Shown here in pieces: positions 51,536-62,909 of a DNA stretch of 64,000 nucleotides (position 1 is its first letter; each line of letters starts with the position of its first letter). Made by a program: the position numbers and the translations under genes. Origin of the DNA: Onchocerca lupi (taxonomy: Eukaryota > Nematoda > Chromadorea > Rhabditida > Onchocercidae); contig JAOVVO010000008.1 of the NCBI GenBank assembly GCA_028564675.1, positions 62,001 through 126,000 on the forward strand, read 5' to 3'. Under the pieces are notes generated by a model. That model did not search any database and had not been told where the DNA came from. It was given only the letters and a program-made list of their open reading frames with translations.

Positions 51536-54303
51536 AATTTTACACAGTTATTCATGCTTTTGTGGCACAATGCGACATCCTTAATAAGTCATTTAGATAT
51601 TTGTTATTTCAAAAAACTCTGCCCAACTATGGGCCACCACCCAAAATTAAGACAAGAAAATAATTATTATTAACTAAAATAATGACGCTTAATATTAATA
51701 ATTTTTGCTCTTGAATCATTACATAATAATTACTGTATGTAGTAGTTTATTACTGTTGTTTTTTTTCCTTGTAATGATAAATCTTGCTACGATTTATTGT
51801 CTTTTTTAAGATAAGTATTGTAATTGAGGATGTGGCATCGATTAAAAATACTGTTGAAAGAAAGATTTATAAGAATCGCTATAATTTACTTTTATTTTAA
51901 TGAACACAATAATGATGATAATGATAGCTGGAATCATCATAATTATTATTTTCCTCTTAAAAGAGTAATTAACCAATAGATTTAACGAATATTGCAAGAC
52001 AATTGCAGGAATTTGATACTTCCAGCTATATTTGACATTAAAAGTACTATACTTTGAAAAAAATCTTTAGTATTTTGACTGTCATCGAATTGTCACAATT
52101 ATCTCTATTTCTTGCAGAAAAAAAAAAGTAATAATAATAATAAATATGATGAAACTTGAAAATGATGAATGATACTATTGATATGCAATAATTTATCAAC
52201 AATTTTACCAATAGCATTATTAATATTATATCATTAACTATATACGTATATATGAATTGAGCGATATAAAACTGATAAAAATGTAGCTATGTGATAGCCT
52301 AATTAATCTGGCAAAACAAAAAGTAAAGATTTATGATAAATTTCAGATTATTATACTTAAATATAAAATAGCATCTGTCTGTAACAGAAATATTCTGGAA
52401 ATGAGCAAAAAAATAAAAGAATAAAAATGTAACAGTGAAAATTTTTAGTTTGAAATAAAAAATTTTTTCTTTCAAAAAAGGGAAAAAGTCGAGAGAAAAA
52501 TTAATAATAATTAATTAATACAACGATTAATTTAGTAGTATGATGATTAATTGGTCTACCAATAATTAGCAGTAATATAATAATTATCTTAATGTTCTGG
52601 AAGAATGAAACAAAAATGTCACGAAAAAAATAAAAAATAAATTAAAGGAAAAGCAAAGAAAGTTAATTTTTTCTGTGCAGATATGTATGAGTGAAACTCT
52701 TAAAAAGAAAAGAATTAAAAAAATATTATTTTTTATATTTTCATAAAAGGAATATTTAACCCAACAAAAAGCAGAAAAAGGAATAATTAACAAAAAAATT
52801 AAAGATTTTCTTCAATAATTTGGTAAAATAATATTTATCATAAGTATTAATTTCATTTTTTAATTAGACAAATTATTTACAGGTGCGCTCTATTTGAACA
52901 ATTAAAAATTGCTTTTTTCTTTTGCCATTTTCCTGTTTTTTTTTTCTTTTTGTTATCGTTTTTTCTGTTTTTAATTAAAAATGTGTGGAAGAAATAAAGA
53001 AGAGATAATGAATCAGTGATTAGTGTCTGTTTCAGATAATTGAAAACAGATTATTTAAAACCAAATCTTTTCCTTCAAAGAAAAGATAAAGAAGTGAAAT
53101 ATAATTTTGGTTTTATTAATTATATTAAGGAACAAAAGTGAGAACTATGCTTTTGATAATTTCAATTAATCGACTGAAATTAATTTCAAAGAAATAAAGA
53201 AATTGATATATTTTGAAACAGGAAAAAACTGCCTTATAAATAACTGAAGGAATGAATAAACTGATAATGAATTGAAATTTTCTATGGCAATCCTGTTTTG
53301 TTCTTCCAATCTGAATATCTTTTCGTAATGGGTCAGAAAAAAAAAGAATCAACGATTGATCAGAATGATAAGATATAATGATATTTTCAGTTCCATAATA
53401 TAGAATGATAAATATGATAACGAATGGTTGCTTAATTAAAGATTAACGAATAATATCACCAAAATAATTTAATGGATCTTTTATAAATAAATTGTGCACT
53501 TATTTTTTGAATCTAATAAATTTAAAATTAATGAATTAATTGAAATTAGTATATATATATCATTATGTCATTGCATAACACAGCAAAAATTTTGGAAAGA
53601 AAATTTGCTGCTTGCTAGAATGATCATCAAAATCTCCATGACCTTTGCATATTTCTTCTCTTATTTTGTTTTAACTTCGATAATTATCAGTTTGTACATT
53701 CTTAATTTACATTAAAAATCTGTTAATCACAAGAAAAAAATACAATAAATTTAAGTATGCGATTAAATTTTACGATTAAAAAATGTTAAAATTTAGTAGA
53801 AATTACTTAAATTTGTTGAATTTAAATATTATCTCATCAGTTACCGTAATTCCCTTCAACTTTTTCTTTTTTTTTTTGCCTTCTCTTTTTTTGTCGTTCC
53901 ATAAACTTCCGTTATTTCTATCCATCCACGTTTACTTTTAAAACTTCTAATTTCCAATCAAACTGATCATTGAGTTATTCATTCCTTCGTCGCTCGTATG
54001 AATACTGCTCCAACTGAATTGTCCAATCGTTATTTTTGCTGTGTCGCTTTGAATTCCGAACTCCCGTTGTTGCTGTTTGCAAGAACTTCGAAACTTGAAC
54101 TCCAGCTCCAAATCCTGTCCTTTTAAATCATTTCAGGGCTCCACCGCTTACCTGATCTCTATTATTGAGTGTTTTAGCGGCAACATGCTTATCATCTTTG
54201 AAACTATATCGCGCCACTTGACCTTCAATACTGCTTGTTCGCAACAATTGTCATGGCGTTATTTGATATCTTTTAGTTTTCGCCATATTTAAAATGTTTA
54301 ATT

Positions 54304-54660
54304 TCACAATACTTGTGGGTATACAATATTCTTTTGATGTTCCATTGTCTGTGTAGATATAGAGATTGTTTGGTTTGCCAACTCTAGAACAAACAACATA
54401 TAATTGTCCATATGAGAACAATCAGTCTCTAGCTCTAAATCGCACAATTCCAACGATTGATCCTGATCTTTGTTGATCGTGAATGCAAAAGCTAATCGAA
54501 TTGGAAATTGCAATCTCTTAAATTGAAATGGCATATCCTTTGGAATTATAAGAATGCAAAAATGAGAACATCTTTATCTTTGAAAGATCCTTCACGATTG
54601 TTGCTTCTACGACGTTGCTCATCAATTTTTTTTTTTTTTACAAGTCACGTGTCGTTGCGA
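54304..54660 (-). mobile_element. Helitron-type PIF1 helicase relic
   Basis: The minus strand encodes the C-terminal end of the Rep/helicase protein of Helitron rolling-circle transposons. Visible are KRLQFPIRLAFAFTINKDQD (family consensus ...AMTINKAQGQSL), the beginnings of the final helicase motif, and KNIVYPQVL at the end. A shift of frame recovers CSRVGKPNNLYIYTDN, so at least one indel has occurred, and the upstream part (LMSNVVEATIV, then a break before the PFQFKRLQ segment) needs another. The element is therefore dead. The Rep domain and Helitron ends (5' TC, 3' CTRR with hairpin) were not found. The flank 53.94-54.30 kb is also GC-richer and may belong to the same insertion. Confidence 0.85.
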
Positions 54661-56074
54661 AGTGAATTCAAAAATTCTGTTAGATAAAATAACAATTATA
54701 TGACAATGATTAGCTATTTAGATCAACTTTTAAAATGATCACAACAATGAATATTTGAAAAGTGAAAGTCGTGAAGCACACTAAACGTAATAAATTGTAA
54801 TAATATTCATCCAAGAAGGGTAAGTCAAGAATATTTTTTGTTAATGAAAGGTTTTATTTGGTCAGTTTGTGGAAATGTATCACTTTCTCGTCTAGATCTT
54901 TGCGTAGCAAAATTTTAGAGATCTAGAATAATAATAATAATAATTTCATAACAATAATATGATTAATAATTATTATTATTATAATTATAAAAATAATTAA
55001 AAACAATCACTAAAAGCCTCAGTACGATTAAGAATTAATTTTATTCGTCAATTTTATTCGGTGAGAAGATTTTCGTCAAAAATAAGTAAAATAGTATACT
55101 ATAAATAATACTTTATTGAAGTTGAAATAAATAGACATTGTCTTCTTTGAAAAATAACTATTGTCGCATTACTGAATGGCGTATAAAATTATGATTAAAT
55201 AAATTCTTCGAATACTCATGAAATAAAATTCCATTATCAGAATTTTTTAAATTTATTGATCAAATTCGGAAAAATTTGAAAATTGGATGAAAAAAAGTTT
55301 CATGTTTTGAAAAAGTTGAATAATTAACTGTTAACTATTGATAAGCAAAAAAGAAAAGACAGAGGGAGAAAAAGTGAGAAGAAAAAAGGAAGAAAAAGAA
55401 ATGATAAATTTGATATTAAAGAAAAAAAAATTATTAACAAAATTTTTCAATGAGTAATGAACAAAAGTACGAATAAGTCTATAATATAAAATTTAATCTA
55501 ACTGTAATATTGCTATATGTACTTAATAAAGGACGTATTATTCTTTAGCAAAATTATAGTTTAATAAGCGTAATTAGCACAATCCTCTTTGAGATTAATG
55601 AGTAAAAAGCAAAAGACTCTTTGAGAGGCAACAAACTAAGCAAAATAATTTGATTTCTAATAATAAATTTGCAAAATTTGCATTGGTTTAAATTTGAAAT
55701 TAAAAATTATCGTGTCTATTCAACCTATTGTAACATTATTTTCGAGAAAAAATTTATGGATGCATTTTCTTTGAACAATTCAAGTATCAAGTTTTGCAGC
55801 ATATAAAGCATTGCTATTTGCAAAAGTTTCCGAAAATGACTTGTTGATTTAAATGCTAAATGGAGCATATAATGGGAAGTATCTAAATATTTATTAACTC
55901 AATTATTAATTACCAAAAATTCAAATAAAACTGTTGGAAAATTTTCTAAGAATTATTTGTAGTAAATCAAATTATCCTTTGTTTATTTTTTTTTTTAAAT
56001 GATTGGTTCAGATTATTTAAGTATTAAGCAATGACTATCAAATGAATTTACGGAAATGCTTCTACTTATTGATG

Positions 56075-56255
56075 ATCCGGAATTCCGGATGTTTTGGAAC
56101 TCATGGAGAGATATGAATGTTGCATAATGCTACAATTTGTAATGGGAAATGATCAAATCGCTTCAACTGTCACGGATTTTGTGGCGCCGTTGGATAAGGT
56201 GTTGAGGATTAGACGGGGAGGATGTGCCGGGGACTAGGTGTTCGTTGATCTTTGA
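56075..56255. other. GC-richer block with a 16-bp palindrome and a tRNA-like segment
   Basis: ATCCGGAATTCCGGAT (56075-56090) is a perfect palindrome. From about 56176 the plus strand reads TGTGGCGCCGTTGGATAAGG, which resembles the D arm and A box of arginine tRNAs, and about 45 bases later GTGTTCGTTGATC loosely resembles a B box. No acceptor stem closes, so it is at best a decayed tRNA. The block sits 180-340 bases upstream of the next gene and could equally be promoter sequence. Confidence 0.4.
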
Positions 56256-56418
56256 CCCTACGTAACTTTTTTTGTTTATTGGTTGTAAATAGTTACTATC
56301 TACCGCATCTAAAAATTTCAGGTAATTAAGTTTTCGATATTAATACTCATACTGTGTAAAATAAGCATAAACTAAAGAACGAAAGAGTATATCTTTGTCA
56401 GCAACATATGAATGAATA

Positions 56419-57835
56419 ATGAATAATGGTTTCATCACAAGTAAAACACAAAAGGGAATTATTACTCGAACTTTGGGCAATTTAATTACTGTTTGGCCCC
56501 TTAATGTTCATCAAGGAAAGGAGCTCGTCTTCCAAGATGAGGCACCAGTATCATCGCAGTATTTGAAAGTTGGTGACTGGATTCAAATGGAGGTGGAACG
56601 TGGTGATGAAGTCGTTTATCATGAAAAAATTGAACCTGTACTGCAAACATTGGTTACATTACATGGAAATATACAGGTAGGAGTTTTCTAATGTCTATTA
56701 TCCTTTAATGTTTATTTTAACTTGCAATTGATTGATTAACGATAAATAATTATTGACGTAATAACATAGCCTCTACATTTTGTAAGTCGGTGAAAGTATT
56801 TTACGCATATTTCTTTGATATTTGCTATTTTTCACATCAAAATTTTCTTCATAATTGTTAGGTGAAGACACGTTTATATTTTCCGAATGGAATAAATAGC
56901 GATTGTGAACATGTGATCGGTTATTCGGATGATCTAGGGAAAGTGGGTATTTTTTTCCAATGTCCGGAATTGAGAGCGAACTTTGTATATGACGTTTGGG
57001 TGTCGAGGTTAGTTAATCGATTCGATTTGCTCCAAATTTCAGAATTGGATGAAATCTGTAAGGATTTGAAAGAATCCTGCATTGAGAAGGAAATTGACTT
57101 AACATAATAGAATTAAGAAGTTTTTTTAAAATATTTATTTATGATTAGTTCCGAGAAATAGTTTGAAAATCAATTTAAAGCAGGAAAAAGTCGAAGTATA
57201 CCTAATAAGTCATCGATTACGGATGGTTTTATTTATTATTTCTTTTTAGACCTCGCAAAAAATTTGCATCATTAGCAAAACGTTATAATGTGCACTGGTA
57301 TCTTATAAGGCAGCCCATGATTCCGTTAGTTCGAGATGGTAATGCAAGATTTTTCTGCAAAAATTGGTCAGTTAATGACGATTCCGAGCGTTTTAATAGT
57401 ACATTAACCCAAAATAACGTTAATGCACATGAAATTGATTTTCCATACGTAAGTTTTTGCATTATTTTATTGTCAGTTATTCTTTCATGGATAATTCCAG
57501 TGACTAAGATTTTGTGAAATAATACAGTTTGAGGCACTTAGTTTCATATAACTTTCTAATAAATGTGTTTGTGATGCTGCGTTTCATATGCTGCTAAAAA
57601 GTTTTGTTAATAAATACTGGGCAGAGGAACAGAAATTAGAAAATATAAGTTAGAATAAATATTCAGGGATTCTTTCTATCTTGTTATTTAATTATTTCAG
57701 GCACTGAGTTTTAATGATAATGCGCTGAGAAAATTATATAGCGATCCAAAAGTACGCGAAGCAGTTTACCAATGTAGCAGTGATTTTGCTCGTTCAATCG
57801 AAGCTTATTTGAGGAAACCTCGAGATTGGTTTTGA
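56419..57835 (+). CDS. Protein of unknown function, probably nematode-restricted
   Basis: Exons 56419-56676, 56862-57007, 57250-57448 and 57701-57835 (TGA) join in phase to 245 residues. ATG 56419 is chosen because an in-frame TGA lies at 56413; two earlier ATGs are followed at once by stops. The N-terminal half (TLGNLITVWPL, YLKVGDWIQMEVERG) alternates hydrophobic and charged residues, suggesting a beta-rich fold, possibly OB-like; this is inference. The C-terminal half has KFASLAKRYNVHWYLIRQP and ends with helices and RKPRDWF. No signal peptide or membrane segment is visible, and I recognise no catalytic motif. Exon 2 can also read through its donor for 33 more codons to a stop at 57107, giving a different C-terminus. 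The complete in-phase structure with standard splice sites makes it a real gene. Confidence 0.8.
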
Positions 57836-58997
57836 TTAAGATATTTTTTACCTTTTTTTTTTTCGTAATTTTCAAGCTTATAGTATTTACAACTTTTCAA
57901 CTTAAGCTTTGAAAAAGATCTCTTCTAGTATTTTGACATTCCATACATTCCATATTTTATCCGTGATCATTTATTCATGTTTATTTCCATATGGATTATT
58001 ATTGACATTTGTAATATGTGATAAGTATCAATAATAATTTTATGGTGTATCTTATCCCGATGCTACGTTCAGTTTATGAAAATATTACTAAAGAAATAGC
58101 TAATAATTCTTCTAATAAGAGAAATTGATTTGAAAAGAACTTTCCTGCAATATTACTATCCATTACTAATATATCTGTTTAAAATCTCATCACAAGTAAA
58201 ATGTTACTTCATAAAAGTAGATAAATGGTATAATGAGATGCATTATGGGAGTTAAAAAAAAGGCGCAACGAATGAGCTATTGATGGAAATTATGAATTCA
58301 GTTGCTAACTTGATCATTGTACTGTAATTTGCAATAACTAATGAATTATTCTTTTAGTAATGCATCATGCTGTTGTGATTACGAAATATTTATGCTGTAA
58401 ATAAAATAGAATAAATGAAATGTGAATAAAATATAATAAATAAAAATTCGTTCTCTCAAAACCTACAGTTTTGTTAATCAATATAACTCATCTAAGATAT
58501 CTAAATTATAATCGCTAAAGAAAATATATATATATATATAACATCATTAAAAAGAATTTTCCCATATGTCTGAAGCAGCTTGATAAATAACAGAGAGATG
58601 AAGAATGAACGGAAGATAAATGCTGTTGTAATTACGAAATATTTATCCTTTTTGATATTTAGAATATTAATAACGTATTTTAATGTTACATTTTTATATG
58701 CCACTCCTATGCTTTTCTTTAATAGCTCGAAGCAATGTCTTTTATATTTAGCAAATTTATTTTCAAAATTGTGTTTTGTTTGTGGTTGTGAAATATGCAA
58801 ACCCGATGTTTATTGTTTCAGTAACTAGAACTAGTTTAAGATTGATTATATTTCTTAGCAAAATACCATTTTTCCACGAAATTTCTCTTATCAACAATGA
58901 GTAATTGTATAAATAGCATGAATGGAAAAAAGGAAAAAAAAGAAATTTTTACGCGTTTGTGAATGAAGTTGATCTTTAAAGAGATCTCATGTTTAAT
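57836..58997. other. Intergenic region between the unknown gene and dnc-6
   Basis: It contains an AATAAA cluster near 58395-58440 that could end the upstream gene and a short (TA)n near 58530. A 25-base sequence with ATTACGAAATATTTAT occurs twice (about 58375 and 58629). Overlapping open frames at 58.50-58.83 kb on both strands show no similarity and are not called. Confidence 0.6.
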
Positions 58998-61900
58998 ATG
59001 ATAAAAAGATTAAAAGAAGGTAACAAAACATCAGCGATCATTTAACTTGAAGTTAGAAGGTATCCGGGAAGAGATTAGAAGCAATTCTGAGCAAGTAATT
59101 GGTGAGAAATTTTAGGGCAAATTGGTTACGTAGATTGTCAGATTTTAATACTAAGAAATGTACGAAGTTGAAGGTTGAAATTTCAAATTAAAATGAAAAA
59201 ATTATACATGCAATGTACAGTAATGGACCGAGTTTTTATATCAATTTTTACTCCAAATTTGGGTCTTATTTTCAATAGATTTGCTATTTAAAAAAAAAGG
59301 AAAAAGCATGTGTTTACTATTATTATTTCATTATTAAATATGTCCGTCATGTGCTTCCAACGAATTCAACAAATACGCTTACTTGGCTTATTCCCAAGGA
59401 CTTATAAAAGAAGCATATTAAGGTCATAGCAGGTTTTACTTTTTGCTTAGATCGTTTTTGAAAAAATATGTTTGCCATGGCCCGATGACCGTAAATTACT
59501 GTGACGTTCGATTTAATCAGCCGCACAATCGGGCAAATCTATGCGTAATAATTCACGATGGAATGGATTACTGGATATTCTTGGTATCTATTTCGGATGA
59601 CTTTTGCACTTTTTCCTTTCTCTTAGCAAGTTTCAGTAGATGGATTACGAATCTTATTACTTGCGTGAAAATTCGCTCGAGACTTTATTCTACATTCTCT
59701 CGAATAAATAACGGTTGTATATTTACAGAATTTGTAAAATTATCTCGTAATGTTTATTTCGCTTGAATTTTAAAGGCATCACAGAATGACTCTTGAGAAT
59801 AAGTAAGTTTTTTTTTTGAAGATCAAATTTTCGAAATTTAAATTTTTCTGTTTTTAAATTAATGTCTTGACTTAATTCTTCAGAACATAAATTTAAGAGA
59901 AAGTAGATAATATTTTTCCAATAAACTTTTTTTTCTCGGTATAACGGAGAAATACTGAAAGACTTCCCAGCATGTACCATCTTTATCAAATGTTATATAT
60001 CCAAGACCTTTAGCCCCAAATTCTTTTTGCACATGCTTCAATTTTTTATCAAGAAAGCTCCGTAACTTCATTGCTATTTTGGGAGCGGGAATGGCTGTAA
60101 CTCCTTGCTTTGCTCAATGTTGCTTTTGAAGATATTGAATTTGAATCACGGAAAACTTCTGCGACATCACTGATTGATAATGAATTACGTAGATCTGGTT
60201 TGTCAGAGTCATATTTGAGCATTGGCTCTTTATATGTGATACGTGGAAAGTTCTTGTTAACTAACTTGCAAGAAAATTTGGTGAACACCTTGTATAAAAT
60301 AGTTTCGATGGCCTGAAGTCTTCATTAGTCGCAAAAGACATTTAGATCTAGCTGATGAAATTCCCCGGAATGTCAGATCTTATGTCTTCATCACGGGAAC
60401 ATTGTGCAATTTGAAAATATTTATCAAACCGTGACATCATGAGCGATTGTTTAAAAATCTGTGGGGCTTGCGTAAATGCATAAAATTCACCAGGATTTAA
60501 TCTATTTGGGAAATACGAAATTACTAAATATTTTCCTCATTTATTCTACTCTCTTTTCTACTCTTACTGCATATTTAGGAAAACAAACTGATGATAATCA
60601 AATAGATCGAAATTGTTGCAGATTTACCATAGCATCAGATGCTGTTGTGTGCAAGGAAGCAATTTTGGAAGGAGAGATAACGATTGGTTCAGGTATTGTC
60701 GATAAATATCACAATTTTTTCGTAAATACTTGTTTAGTTTCAGACCCTCAGTGTTGTATAATTTGATTTACCTGATTTTCATTTAGAGCATAGTGAAACA
60801 CATATACATAAAATTAGTAGTTTCTTATAAAAAATGCATATGCTTTGTTGCAAAATGAACAAAATATCATCTTACCCTTCATTTGCATAACAATTATTTT
60901 ACTGAAGTATTCTAGAAAATTTCCTGAAATATTCAGGGAATTTTCAAAAAATAGCTTTCATCTGTGATGAAGACCTAGTTTTTCTTTTCTGTAATGATCT
61001 TTTGATGAGAATTCCGATTTTTTTAAAAATATATCAGCAAAAGATTTCGAAATCACTAAAATACATTTAGGTACTGTTGTTCATCCAACAGCTGTTATAC
61101 GAGCTATAAATGGACCGATTATTATCGGGGGAAATAATAACATTGAGGAAACCTCTGTTATTGAAAACTTGTGAGTGAATTTAAACTATTTGAATATTAT
61201 GGAGAACTTTTTACAAACATCGGAGAAAACGTTTCTTGTAACCCCGCACGAAATTCGCGCGTTTCAGCTAAGATAATTTTCATTTTTTCTAAATTAGATT
61301 GGTATGCAAGCATTGCTTTTTAATTTCCCTTTTTGAAATTAAATGTGTTTCAGAAACGAAAATGGTGAAACATTGTTAATCGGTCGGGATAATGTCTTCG
61401 AAATTGGATCTGGTGAATGAAGTTCTGAAATAAAATTTATATCCTAATTGTTTTTTTTTTTTTTTGAAGTTTCGAAAATTAAAAACTTAAAAAAAAAGAG
61501 CTTAAAGAAAAAACGTACTATCAACTTTCATCGTCCTAAAATATTATATTATTTTTAGTTGTTCATGCTCCAAAGATTGGCGATAATAATGTTTTTGGAG
61601 TGCGATGTCAGGTCGGTCCAAATACAACGGTTACGCGAGGCTGCTTTATTGGTACCAACTGCATGGCGGTGCTACGAGAAGAGCTACCAGAAAACACTGT
61701 AATATACGGCGAAAATAATAATCGACGAGTAGCGCGAGACCCACCGCAGGTATTGTAATAATTAGAACCATAATTTTAAAATATTAAATAATGCATTGCC
61801 TCAGAAATTATATGACAGAAGAATAATATAAATTTGACAAAAAATTTGCAAGTCAGTTGTTTTTCTTTGTGCAACAAATTCAGTCTACTGGAAATCCAAA

Positions 61901-62008
61901 CGCAATTCGTATAACTGGTTTCTTTTTTTTTTTCAGTTGCAAACAAGTCAATTGGAATACTTAAGAAAGGCACTCGAGCGATTCCATTACTTGATAAAAT
62001 CATCATAG
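58998..62008 (+). CDS. dnc-6: Dynactin subunit 6 (p27)
   Basis: Exons 60579-60692, 61071-61170, 61354-61412, 61559-61749 and 61937-62008 (TAG) are firm. A first exon 58998-59019 (ATG, seven codons, donor AAG|GTAACA) is tentative: it supplies the phase needed and brings the total to 185 residues against 190 in human DCTN6. The protein has the left-handed beta-helix hexapeptide pattern: VVCKEAILEGEITIGSGTVV, HPTAVI, GPIIIGGNNNIEE, IGRDNVFEIGS, APKIGDNNVFGVRCQVGPNT and IPENTVIYG-like ELPENTVIYGENNNRR. It ends with a helix LEYLRKALERFHYL. p27 sits with p25 at the pointed end of dynactin and helps dynein bind membrane cargo. The proposed intron 1 (59020-60578) contains the Wolbachia aspS remnant. 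It is convergent with RPF2. Confidence 0.9.
59400..59860. other. Flank of the aspS remnant, origin unclear
   Basis: This stretch is less AT-rich than the surrounding host sequence and has an open frame of about 107 codons on the plus strand (59443-59766) whose translation I do not recognise. It may be more transferred Wolbachia DNA or old host sequence. No splice structure or start context supports a gene. Confidence 0.35.
59960..60535 (-). pseudogene. aspS: Wolbachia-type aspartyl-tRNA synthetase fragment (nuclear transfer)
   Basis: On the minus strand, pieces of bacterial AspRS appear in the right order in different frames: RLNPGEFYAF and APQIFKQSLMMSRFDKYFQI (motif 2 region, then SRDEDIRSD), EFHQLDL, MSFATNED, ETILYKVFTKFSCK, FPRITYKEPMLKYDSDKPDL, ISDVAEVFRDSN, VTAIPAPKIAMKLRSF, and LDKKLKHVQKEFGAKGLGYI from the insert domain that only bacterial-type AspRS has. 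Stops (after EFIS-type frames near 60345) and several single-base shifts interrupt it, and both the N-terminal anticodon domain and the C-terminal catalytic motif 3 are absent. It therefore cannot make a working enzyme. The bacterial GAD-type insert and the AT-rich codons fit an alphaproteobacterial endosymbiont; Wolbachia is an inference from the nematode setting. It lies antisense within or next to dnc-6. Confidence 0.9.
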
Positions 62009-62909
62009 TGGATTACTTTCTTCTACTTTCCTTTCTATTATATTGACTCTAGATCCAAAAATTTAGAGATAAATTTTTTTTAGATAATACTAAATTTGGC
62101 CTGACTTGGTAAGCTTCACTTTTCATAACATTCCATTCAAAAAAGCGATAAAAATTGTGGTAAACTATACCACAAATTTTTCATAATAGGACAAGAATAC
62201 TTAATGATTTTTTCAACTGCTTTGAAAGTTTATATTCATATTATCAACTGCTTTGAAAGTTTATATTCATATTATTATAAATAATTATTAAAACTTTCTT
62301 CCAACACTTTACTTCGGAAGCATATGAGAAATGTTCATGTAAAATCAGTTTTGGTTTTGCAATAAACTTTACACAATTCAAGAAATTTGGACCAAAAAAT
62401 AAAGAGAAAAAATGGGAAGGTACTTCTCATCGAACTATTCGCCTAGAGATATTGACAGTTTTTTTTAAATATATGTGCATCAAAAATACCTTTTTATTTT
62501 TTTTTTGTAGAATGATTCAGATATTGCAGATATCCGATGATAAAGACGTAATATTTTATACAGCGATTAAATAACAGATTTGATAAAAACTGTAGGTATC
62601 CATCAAAAAGGCATATTATTACGGAATGAAAATGATTTACTATGAGAAAAGAGAGATTGTAGAAATTATGATATTAAGAAAATTTTTTTTCGCTTAAACT
62701 TGCAATCGAAAACGGTCTTATTCCGTACTTTTCCCGTCAAGCCTTTGATTTTTAGAGACTTTAAATGATTTAAAAGCAAAAATCTGATTTTAAAATTTGA
62801 AAGGAAATTTGTAATCCACCAGCAGTCATCAGTTTATTCACTTCTCTTGAATTGTGCCTCTTATAACAGAAGATGTATTTCAAATTTCATTCCCAAACAA
62901 AATTGTCCT
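62009..62909. other. Convergent 3' region between dnc-6 and RPF2
   Basis: An AATAAA near 62361 on the plus strand could end dnc-6, and its complement at 62493-62498 could end the RPF2 transcript. A perfect 31-bp tandem duplication lies at 62213-62274. No coding sequence is seen. Confidence 0.65.
62213..62274. repeat. Perfect 31-bp tandem duplication
   Basis: The unit beginning TCAACTGCTTTGAAAG occurs twice without a difference. Confidence 0.97.

Larger units (their letters stand above)
37255..56418. other. 19-kb region without recognisable host genes
   Basis: I read all frames and found no exon with family similarity apart from the Helitron relic at 54.3-54.7 kb. The region holds CA/TG, ACAT, ATAA and GAT-type microsatellites, long A and T homopolymers (for example 37039-37064, 45631-45651, 46843-46872, 50048-50071, 51058-51074), and a degenerate repeat at 51.38 kb. 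The 5' exon of the PDZ gene and promoters of both flanking genes should lie here. Small lineage-specific genes or non-coding RNAs cannot be excluded by eye. Confidence 0.65.

Noticed and set aside
54077..54292. Plus-strand open frame beside the Helitron relic
   Set aside because: Unrecognised, and lies antisense to likely element sequence.
58501..58828. Overlapping open frames on both strands
   Set aside because: No similarity in either; they mirror each other and lack splice context.
59880..60316. Whether the aspS-like segment is a working host mitochondrial AspRS exon or bacterial contamination
   Set aside because: Stops and frame shifts and missing catalytic parts exclude a working exon; being embedded between host dnc-6 sequence and itself degraded argues against contamination.
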